Position numbers and translations under genes: made by a program. Under the pieces are notes generated by a model. That model searched no databases and was not told the origin of the DNA. It saw nothing but the letters and a program-made list of their open reading frames with translations. This document shows positions 9,568-16,073 of a stretch of DNA of 64,000 nucleotides, piece after piece. The stretch is from an uncultured Spirochaetaceae bacterium (GTDB lineage Bacteria; Spirochaetota; Spirochaetia; Treponematales; Treponemataceae). Within the stretch, counting starts at the first letter, position 1. Every line of letters starts with the position of its first letter. The DNA is taken from assembly GCA_902778325.1 (NCBI GenBank), contig CACYWZ010000019.1, positions 1 through 64,000 on the forward strand. Direction: 5' to 3'.

Positions 9568-10134
9568 TCAAATCTCAATCACGCTCGCGATTTGCCAAAG
9601 CGAGTTCTTGCGCTCGAAAATCGTGATGTTGTTGACGGGAAAGTCCGCGCACAATTCCTTTTCGCCAAGCGATGAGAGCGCCTTTTTGACTCCGCCTTCG
9701 GGAATGTCGCGGTTTGCAATCGTGATGTGCGGCGTGAACGCGCGGGCGTCTTTTTTTGTGCATTGCGGGCACGCTTCAAGAAGAGCGCTGACTGTCTTGT
9801 CGCGAAGATATGTCCACTTTGGTGAAAGCTCTACGCTTGCAAAAAGAGTGCGCTCAGAGAATGCGCCGAATCCGCTCACTTTTGACACAAAGCGAAAATC
9901 GTCGGCTTTTGGCAAAATGCGCTTTTGGATAGCGCTCTCGATGTCGCGAGTTGAAAACTCCTCCGGCAATCTGAAAGGCGGCACAAGTGTGACGTGCAGC
10001 GGTGTTCGCTGTCCGCTTTTGCAATTGTATGCGCTTCTCATATATGCGCGGTATTCCTCGATTTCTGCTTCCAGCTCTTCTGGGAGCAGAACGCCCAAAA
10101 AGTGCGTCTGCTGTGGAAAAAAGTTTTGTTTCAT
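9568..10134 (-). CDS. 2H phosphoesterase (LigT / 2'-5' RNA ligase-like)
   Basis: A 188-residue protein with the two HxT/S motifs of the 2H superfamily: TPLHVTLVPPF (~residues 45-55) and FTPHITIANRD (~133-143). These enzymes act on 2',3'-cyclic phosphates or 2'-5' RNA bonds; the natural substrate is unknown in most bacteria. The N-terminal FLGVLLPEELEAEIEEY fits the usual first strand and helix. No membrane segment. It is monocistronic, with its own terminator at 9481-9516, and is divergent from clpS. Confidence 0.85.
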   Translation of the reverse strand: MKQNFFPQQTHFLGVLLPEELEAEIEEYRAYMRSAYNCKSGQRTPLHVTLVPPFRLPEEFSTRDIESAIQKRILPKADDFRFVSKVSGFGAFSERTLFASVELSPKWTYLRDKTVSALLEACPQCTKKDARAFTPHITIANRDIPEGGVKKALSSLGEKELCADFPVNNITIFERKNSLWQIASVIEI

Positions 10135-10212
10135 AACGGCATTCTATCACAAAAAATGCGAAGGCGAGAACTCATTCGTTCAGAATTATTTAAAGAAAAA
10201 CAATCGATTCTA

Positions 10213-10240
10213 TTGCTTCAAAAAGGGTTTATGGTATAAT
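10213..10240 (+). promoter_or_regulatory. Promoter of clpS-clpA-aat
   Basis: TTGCTT (10213-10218) and TATAAT (10235-10240) with a 16-bp spacer. The expected transcription start, 6-7 nt after the -10, falls on the clpS ATG at 10247. That would make the transcript leaderless. No Shine-Dalgarno lies at a normal distance before the ATG. Confidence 0.7.
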
Positions 10241-10246
10241 GATTTT

Positions 10247-10567
10247 ATGCCAAGAAGTAAAAGTCAAGAGATTACCAAAAATTCTGACGAAATCGTCGAA
10301 GAAGTGGAATTTGAGCTTCCCCCTGATTACAATGTAATTATGTTCAACGATGATTACACGACAAAAGATTTTGTTGTTGACATCCTTGAATCCGTGTTCC
10401 ATAAGTCATTTGCCGATGCAGTGAAAATTATGGAGCAAATTCATCAGACGGGGAGCGCTGTGGTGGGGACTTACACATTTGATATCGCGCAAACCCGTGT
10501 GGCAATCACAATTCGAGAAGCGCGAAAGGCAGGCTTTCCGCTTCGATGTGAGATGGAGAGCGCATGA
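10247..10567 (+). CDS. clpS: ClpS adaptor of ClpA
   Basis: A 106-residue adaptor that binds N-degron substrates and hands them to the ClpAP protease. Family core: PPDYNVIMFNDDYTTKDFVVDIL (substrate pocket Asn-Asp-Asp and Met region) and GSAVVGTYTFDIAQTRV, ending in EARKAGFPLRCEME. The N-terminal ~20 residues are polar, as usual. The open frame extends far upstream on shadow sequence; MPRSKSQE at 10247 is the sensible start. The TGA overlaps the clpA ATG by 4 nt (ATGA), so translation is coupled. Confidence 0.95.
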   Translation: MPRSKSQEITKNSDEIVEEVEFELPPDYNVIMFNDDYTTKDFVVDILESVFHKSFADAVKIMEQIHQTGSAVVGTYTFDIAQTRVAITIREARKAGFPLRCEMESA

Positions 10568-12903
10568 AAATCAGCCCACAGCTGTCAGAAATTGTAAAAG
10601 CAGCCGTTGCAAAAGCGAAAAGTGCTCATCACGAATTTGTTACTCCTGAGCATGTTTTGAGCGCGGCTCTCGACAATATGAGCGTCCAGAACCTTTTTGT
10701 TATCTGCGGTGCGGACGTCGCGGGAATCCGCGAAAACGTAAACGAATATCTCCAGAAACATATTCCTCTCTTACCTGGCAAAAAAGAAATTGAGCCAATT
10801 GAGACTGTTGGCTTTCACTCTGTTTTTGAGCGCATTGTAACTTCTTGTCTTTCTTCTGAGCGCGATGTCGCAGATGTTCAGGATTTAATCGTAAGCCTCC
10901 TTGACGAGACGAAGAACTATTGCTCGTATTATATGAGGCTTGGTGGCATTGAGCGCCTTCATTTGCTTGAGGTCATAAGCTATATGAAGTCTGCTGATAT
11001 GTCTGAGCTTTCTGGCGATGATGCGTTTTTGGGAGGAGAGGCGGAAGATGGCACGCCTTTTGACAAGGACGTCTCTTTTTCTCATCCGCGCCTGGATGCC
11101 TCTTCGCGCACAGCGCAAGGTGGTCGAAAAGCGCCCAGAAAAAGCGCTCTTGAGGAGTTTGCGACTGATTTGACGAAAGAGGCTGAAGAGGGAAAACTCG
11201 GGGTTTTTGTTGGTCGCGAAAAAGAGATTGAGCGCACTATTCAAGTGCTTTGCCGAAAAATCAAGAACAATCCGCTTCATGTCGGTGAAAGTGGCGTCGG
11301 AAAGACTGCCATCACGCACGGGCTTGCGCAAAAAATTGCAAGAGGCGATGTTCCTGAGCGGCTCAAGGGCGCAAAAATCTATGCGCTTAACATTGGCTCT
11401 GTTCTTGCAGGCGCAAAATTTCGAGGGGAGTTCGAAGACCGCTTGAAGCGCATAATGAACGAGCTTTCCGAAAAGAAAAACGCAATCCTTTTCATTGACG
11501 AGATTCACACGATTGTCGGAACTGGCTCTGGCGGAAACGCGGGCGTTGACGCTGCGAACTTCCTCAAGCCGTTTTTTGCGACGGGCAAACTCCGCTGCAT
11601 TGGCTCGACAACTTATGATGATTTTTCGCGCACTTTTGAAAAGGAAAAGGCTCTTCTTCGCCGTTTCCAAAAGATTGACATCGAGGAAACAACGAAAGAG
11701 CAAACTCTTGAAATTCTCAATGGCTTGAAAAAGCATTTTGAGGCTTTTCACGGTGTCAAGTATGACGAGAAGGCGCTTAGACTTTGTGTTGATTTGAGCG
11801 TGCAGTTTCTTACGGAAAAGCGACTTCCCGACAAAGCAATCGATGTTATGGATGAATCTGGCGCATTTTCGAGAATCCGCGCTGGAAAGAAAAAGCGGGC
11901 GCTTGTTGATGAGGACATTGTCCGCTCTGTGATTTCAAAAATTGCAAATGTCAGCGCAGAAAAGGTGAGCGGAAGCGAAAAGGAGAAACTAAAAGCCCTT
12001 GAGCAAACGCTCTCTTCTTCGATATTTGGTCAGCAAGAAGCGGTTTTGGCTGTCACAAAGGCGGTCAAAAAGGCGCGTGCTGGCTTTCGCGACACCGAAA
12101 AGCCTGAGGCGAGTTTCCTTTTTGTCGGTCCTACAGGAGTTGGAAAAACAGAACTTGCGAAAAATCTTGCAAAAACGCTCGACATTCCGCTTTTGCGCTT
12201 TGATATGAGCGAATGTCAAGAAAAGCACACTATAAGCCGTCTTATTGGCTCGCCTCCAGGATACGTTGGCTATGAAGATGGTGGCACTCTTACTGATGCG
12301 GTTCGAAAGAACCCGCAATCTGTTGTTTTGCTCGACGAAATCGAAAAGGCTCACGAAGACATTTACAACCTGCTTTTGCAAGTAATGGATTATGGCTTTC
12401 TCACAGACAATCAGGGCAGAAAGGCTGATTTTCGCTCGTGCATAATCATTATGACGAGCAACGCGGGCGCTCGCGACATCGAAAAGCCCGGAATTGGATT
12501 TGGCTCTGAAAGCGCAGACGAAAAAAACACTGAGGCTGGTTTGAAGGAAGCCGTGAATCGTGTGTTTTCGCCTGAGTTCAGAAACCGCCTTGATGGTGTG
12601 ATTGCGTTCTCGCATTTGAGCGGCGAAATCGTAGAGAGCGTTGTTGAAAAAGACATCGCAAAGATTGCAGAGCGTCTAAAAAACAAGAATGTTTCGCTGA
12701 ATGTGGACAAAGCTGTTGTGGCACATATCGCAAAGAATGCGTATTCTCGCGAGTTTGGCGCAAGAAACATTGCGCGCGCAGTCGAGACGATGATAGCAGA
12801 GCCGCTCGTGGACAGCGTTCTTTTTGGCGAATTGAGCGAAGGCGGAAACGTGAGCGTTGTTCTTTCTGACGACGGGAAAGTCGATTTTGTGTATGGAAAA
12901 TAG
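10564..12903 (+). CDS. clpA: ClpA unfoldase (ATP-binding subunit of Clp protease)
   Basis: A 779-residue Hsp100 AAA+ protein that unfolds substrates for ClpP. Order: N-domain (1-150; binds ClpS), first AAA+ module (Walker A HVGESGVGKTAIT, Walker B AILFIDEIHTIVG), second AAA+ module (Walker A LFVGPTGVGKTELAK, Walker B SVVLLDEIEKAHED, IGSPPGYVGYEDGG pore loop) and a small C-domain. There is no long coiled-coil M-domain, which separates ClpA from ClpB/ClpC. clpP is not in the window. The gene overlaps clpS by 4 nt and aat by 11 nt. Confidence 0.96.
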   Translation: MKISPQLSEIVKAAVAKAKSAHHEFVTPEHVLSAALDNMSVQNLFVICGADVAGIRENVNEYLQKHIPLLPGKKEIEPIETVGFHSVFERIVTSCLSSERDVADVQDLIVSLLDETKNYCSYYMRLGGIERLHLLEVISYMKSADMSELSGDDAFLGGEAEDGTPFDKDVSFSHPRLDASSRTAQGGRKAPRKSALEEFATDLTKEAEEGKLGVFVGREKEIERTIQVLCRKIKNNPLHVGESGVGKTAITHGLAQKIARGDVPERLKGAKIYALNIGSVLAGAKFRGEFEDRLKRIMNELSEKKNAILFIDEIHTIVGTGSGGNAGVDAANFLKPFFATGKLRCIGSTTYDDFSRTFEKEKALLRRFQKIDIEETTKEQTLEILNGLKKHFEAFHGVKYDEKALRLCVDLSVQFLTEKRLPDKAIDVMDESGAFSRIRAGKKKRALVDEDIVRSVISKIANVSAEKVSGSEKEKLKALEQTLSSSIFGQQEAVLAVTKAVKKARAGFRDTEKPEASFLFVGPTGVGKTELAKNLAKTLDIPLLRFDMSECQEKHTISRLIGSPPGYVGYEDGGTLTDAVRKNPQSVVLLDEIEKAHEDIYNLLLQVMDYGFLTDNQGRKADFRSCIIIMTSNAGARDIEKPGIGFGSESADEKNTEAGLKEAVNRVFSPEFRNRLDGVIAFSHLSGEIVESVVEKDIAKIAERLKNKNVSLNVDKAVVAHIAKNAYSREFGARNIARAVETMIAEPLVDSVLFGELSEGGNVSVVLSDDGKVDFVYGK

Positions 12904-13693
12904 TTTCCCGCCACTTTCTGAGCAAATGCGTTTGCAAATAAACGCATTTGACCCGTCTTTGGTTTATGATTTTTTTGCCGCATCACGCTTTGAAGACGAC
13001 GAGAACGAGGAATTCGCTTGCGGAGAAGATTTGGAATTGTCTCGCTCGTCTGTCGTCGGTTTTTCGGCGGATATCCCGCTTCAAGCGCTCTACAGCGCAT
13101 ATCGACAAGGCATTTTCCCATGGTTTTCAGAAGAGGATGGCGAGGATGTAATTTGGTGGTGTCCAAGCCCTCGCTTCGTCCTTTTTCCAAAAGACTTGCA
13201 CGTTCCAGAAAGCCTGAAAAAGACACTCAAAAAAAAGCCCTTCACATACACATTCGATGCTTGCTTTGAGCGCGTAATCCGCGAATGTGCCGCCGCCAAA
13301 AGAGCGGGACAAGACGGAACGTGGATTGGAGAGAAAATCATCGAAAGTTACACAGCGCTTCACGAAGTCGGCTTTGCGCACAGTGTTGAAGCGTGGAGCG
13401 CTGGCGAACTCGCGGGTGGCTTTTACGGCGTTCATCTTGGAGGCGTTTTTTGTGGAGAATCGATGTTCACAATAAAGCCCAACGCCTCCAAATGCGCTTT
13501 CGTCCAGTTCGTACGCGCATTCGAGAAAATCGGCGGCAAGATGATAGACAGCCAGGTTTACACAGACAACATTGCCCGCTATGGCGCGAAAAATATAAGC
13601 AGGACTGCCTTTTTGCGATACGAAAAGGACTTTTTCAACGTTCCTCTTAGTGCGGACTTGGGAAAAACTTTTGTTGAGCTGTCGAATCAGTAG
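12893..13693 (+). CDS. aat: Leucyl/phenylalanyl-tRNA-protein transferase
   Basis: Adds Leu or Phe from aminoacyl-tRNA to N-terminal Lys/Arg, creating primary N-degrons that ClpS recognises. Family blocks: YRQGIFPWFSEEDGEDVIWW, SPRFVLFPKDLHVP, GTWIGEKIIESYTALHE, ELAGGFYGVHLGGVFCGESM and MIDSQVYTDN. Length 266 aa is usual for the family plus a short N-terminal extension. ATG at 12893 (MENSFPPLSEQ) lies inside the end of clpA, an 11-nt overlap, so adaptor, unfoldase and tagging enzyme are made from one coupled message. Confidence 0.95.
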   Translation: MENSFPPLSEQMRLQINAFDPSLVYDFFAASRFEDDENEEFACGEDLELSRSSVVGFSADIPLQALYSAYRQGIFPWFSEEDGEDVIWWCPSPRFVLFPKDLHVPESLKKTLKKKPFTYTFDACFERVIRECAAAKRAGQDGTWIGEKIIESYTALHEVGFAHSVEAWSAGELAGGFYGVHLGGVFCGESMFTIKPNASKCAFVQFVRAFEKIGGKMIDSQVYTDNIARYGAKNISRTAFLRYEKDFFNVPLSADLGKTFVELSNQ

Positions 13694-13762
13694 CGCAAAA
13701 AAAGTGCGGGTATTGCAAAGAAAAGTTTTAGCATTTAAGATTTCGAGAAGTAGGAGAACGAA

Positions 13763-14359
13763 ATGAAGTTGTCTAATAAATTTACGATGGTGCGTGTTCT
13801 TTTCGCGCCTGTTTTTTTTGCTTTGTATTTTCTGCCGATTTGGACTGGCGCTTTTGCCCTTCCGTGTATCGCTCTGACAGTCCCGCTGTTGCTTTTTGCC
13901 GAGCTGACAGATTACCTTGACGGCAAAACCGCGCGCGCAAAAGGCGAAGTGAGCGATTTTGGAAAATTGTTTGACCCATTTGCCGATGTCGTCCTTCACC
14001 TGACGATTCTTTTGTGCTTAACACTGTCAAAAAGAATGCCAGCCGTGATTTTTGTGCTTCTTTTTTACCGTGAGTTTGCACAAAACTTTTTGCGCACAGT
14101 CGCAGCAAAATCCGGAACTGCGATTGCTGCCAGAAAAGGCGGAAAACTAAAGACCGTGCTTTACATCACGGCGGGATTTTTCTCGCTCGCACTTGAGTTT
14201 GCTTCTCGCTTGGGCGTCGTTTTTGCCTCCCCGACCCAGACAGCGCTAAATGCAGTTGAGCTTGCACTCTTCATACTTTGCGCAGTTTCGTCTTATGCGA
14301 GTTTTGCGGATTACCTCGTGCATTTTATCCCAGAACTCAAAAAGAAAATTGATTTGTAA
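13763..14359 (+). CDS. pgsA: CDP-alcohol phosphatidyltransferase (phosphatidylglycerophosphate synthase-like)
   Basis: An integral membrane enzyme of phospholipid synthesis, 198 aa, with about five or six membrane segments. The catalytic signature D-x2-D-G-x2-A-R-x8-G-x3-D-x3-D is complete in DYLDGKTARAKG...DFGKLFDPFADV (residues ~52-78). Size and topology fit PgsA, which joins CDP-diacylglycerol and glycerol 3-phosphate; a different alcohol acceptor (for example inositol phosphate) cannot be excluded. Start MKLSNKFTMVRVLFAP is preceded by TAGGAGAACGAA. Confidence 0.88.
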   Translation: MKLSNKFTMVRVLFAPVFFALYFLPIWTGAFALPCIALTVPLLLFAELTDYLDGKTARAKGEVSDFGKLFDPFADVVLHLTILLCLTLSKRMPAVIFVLLFYREFAQNFLRTVAAKSGTAIAARKGGKLKTVLYITAGFFSLALEFASRLGVVFASPTQTALNAVELALFILCAVSSYASFADYLVHFIPELKKKIDL

Positions 14360-14425
14360 TTGAACTATTTTTCAAAACAAGGTATTTTTTTCTCAAGCAT
14401 TACAAACTAAAGGCGGTTCTTTTTT

Positions 14426-15730
14426 ATGGAAAAGTTTTTCAATCTCAAAGCACGGAACACAACAGTAAGCCGTGAAGTTGCAGGTGGAATCACAACATTC
14501 CTTGCGATGAGCTACATTCTCGCAGTAAATCCGGGATTTTTGGCTCCCGCAGGTCTTTCATGGGGAGCGGTTTTCACAGCCACAGCCCTCTCTTCAGCGA
14601 TTGCGACACTCGTTATGGCGTTTGTGGCAAATCTTCCTGTGGCGCTCGCTCCAGGCTTGGGACTTAACGCATTCTTCACTTACACAGTCGTTTTGGGAAT
14701 GAAATGCTCCCCTGCATTCGCTCTGACAGCGGTTTTGCTCGAAGGCGCTCTCTTCTTGGTTTTGTCGCTTTTGGGAATCCGCGAGGCGATTATCAAATCA
14801 ATCCCAGTCAATCTGAGAAAGGCTGTCGCTGTCGGTATCGGTCTTTTCATCACACTCATCGGCTTGAACAACGCAGGCATCATCACAGGAGATGCAGGCA
14901 CACCGCTCGCGTTCGTAAACCTTAACATGAGCCACGCATCAGCGATTGTCGCTCTTCTCGGTCTTGTCATAACGATTGCGCTCTACATTTTGAAAGTGCC
15001 GGGCGCTGTTCTTTTGGGAATCATTTTGACAACGATTTTGGGAATCCCTTTCGGAGTCACCACAATCCCTGAAAACTTCAAGCCAATCCAGCCGCCTGAA
15101 GCGCCGACGTTCTTTCACTTTGAGTTTGCAAGCGTTCTGACACTCAAGTTCTTCGTCGTCTTCTTCACGTTCCTTTTCACCGACCTTTTTGACACAATCG
15201 GAACACTTTTGGGCGTTGCCGAGCAGGCAAACCTCAAAGACAAAGACGGAAACGTCATCAACGCAAAAGGCGCTCTCATGGCTGACGCCGTGGGAACAGT
15301 CGTGGGCGCTTGCCTTGGAACATCAACAGTCACAAGTTTCGTCGAAAGCTCTTCAGGCGTCGCCGCAGGTGCTAGAACAGGACTTGCAAGCGTCGTCACA
15401 GCGCTCTTGTTCCTCGTAGCACTTTTCTTGAGCCCGCTTTTCGCCCTCATTCCGTCAGCGGCAACAGCTCCGGCGCTCATCTTCGTCGGCTTCTTGATGG
15501 TCAGCAGCGTTGCGGGAATCGACTTCAAGGACATGAGCGAAGGATTCCCTGCGTTCATCACGATTATGGCAATGCCGTTCGCATACTCAATTTCAAAAGG
15601 CATTTCGTTCGGTATCATCAGCTTTGTGCTTTGCAAGATTTTCGCAAGAAAGACGCGCGACATTCCGCTTGTCACATGGATTCTTGCCGCAATATTCTTG
15701 TTCGACATCGTTTTTGAAGCCGTAAAATAA
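14426..15730 (+). CDS. NCS2-family purine permease (AzgA type)
   Basis: A 434-residue, ~12-14 segment inner-membrane transporter. The start EKFFNLKARNTTVSREVAGG then ITTFLAMSYILAVNPGFL and NLPVALAPGLGLNAFFTY are typical of the AzgA/PbuG/PbuO branch that imports adenine, guanine and hypoxanthine. Later TDLFDTIGTLLGVAEQ and FVESSSGVAAGARTGL are the matching substrate-site helices. The exact purine is not predictable. A purine riboswitch was looked for in the short 5' leader (14360-14425) and not seen. A clear terminator follows. Confidence 0.9.
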   Translation: MEKFFNLKARNTTVSREVAGGITTFLAMSYILAVNPGFLAPAGLSWGAVFTATALSSAIATLVMAFVANLPVALAPGLGLNAFFTYTVVLGMKCSPAFALTAVLLEGALFLVLSLLGIREAIIKSIPVNLRKAVAVGIGLFITLIGLNNAGIITGDAGTPLAFVNLNMSHASAIVALLGLVITIALYILKVPGAVLLGIILTTILGIPFGVTTIPENFKPIQPPEAPTFFHFEFASVLTLKFFVVFFTFLFTDLFDTIGTLLGVAEQANLKDKDGNVINAKGALMADAVGTVVGACLGTSTVTSFVESSSGVAAGARTGLASVVTALLFLVALFLSPLFALIPSAATAPALIFVGFLMVSSVAGIDFKDMSEGFPAFITIMAMPFAYSISKGISFGIISFVLCKIFARKTRDIPLVTWILAAIFLFDIVFEAVK

Positions 15731-15760
15731 TTCTTTGAAAAGATTTTCGCTTTGAAACAA

Positions 15761-15801
15761 AAAAGCCGCTCCTCCTTCAAAAAGGGAAGCGGCTTTTTTT
15801 T
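15761..15801 (+). terminator. Terminator of the purine permease gene
   Basis: AAAAGCCGCT (15761-15770) pairs with AGCGGCTTTT (15788-15797) and is followed by a T-run to 15801. Confidence 0.92.
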
Positions 15802-15840
15802 GAGCCCCACCACACAAAAGCCTTTCCTGCTGATTTAAAA

Positions 15841-16005
15841 ATGACATTCACTCACTTTTGTGAAAATCAAGCCGTGTCACCATGACACACACTGATTTTG
15901 GCAAAAGGGACGCCGTGTCACCATGACACGCCCCGCTTTTGTGAAAATGAAGCCGTGTCATAATGACACGCACTGACTTGGCAAAAAGTGAAGCGTGTCA
16001 TTTTG
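15841..16005. repeat. 40/41-bp tandem array with GTGTCA/TGACAC dyads
   Basis: GTGTCA recurs at 15874, 15915, 15955 and 15995 (steps 41, 40, 40). The first three are followed by an inverted TGACAC after three bases (GTGTCACCATGACAC, GTGTCATAATGACAC). Spacers alternate TTTTGTGAAAATGAAGCC-like and TTGGCAAAA-like text. It lies between convergent genes. It is not a CRISPR: spacers are related and repeats are only ~15 bp. Confidence 0.93.
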
Positions 16006-16023
16006 AAAACGTGGTGCAAACAC

Positions 16024-16055
16024 AAAAAAAGGGCGCAAAATCAGCACCCTTTTTT
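16024..16055 (-). terminator. Terminator of the carB2-dapF gene
   Basis: AAAAAAAGGGCGC (16024-16036) pairs with GCACCCTTTTTT (16044-16055) with one mismatch. On the minus strand the hairpin ends in a T-run. Confidence 0.8.
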
Positions 16056-16073
16056 CAACTGAAGCCTTTGGCT

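Noticed and set aside
14360-14425. Purine riboswitch before the NCS2 permease
   Set aside because: The 66-bp leader is too short and lacks the conserved loop sequences and pairing.
15841-16005. CRISPR-like pattern of short repeats and spacers
   Set aside because: Only four units, repeats ~15 bp, spacers related to each other and of the same text, no cas genes nearby. The same lattice appears in other arrays without any conserved repeat.
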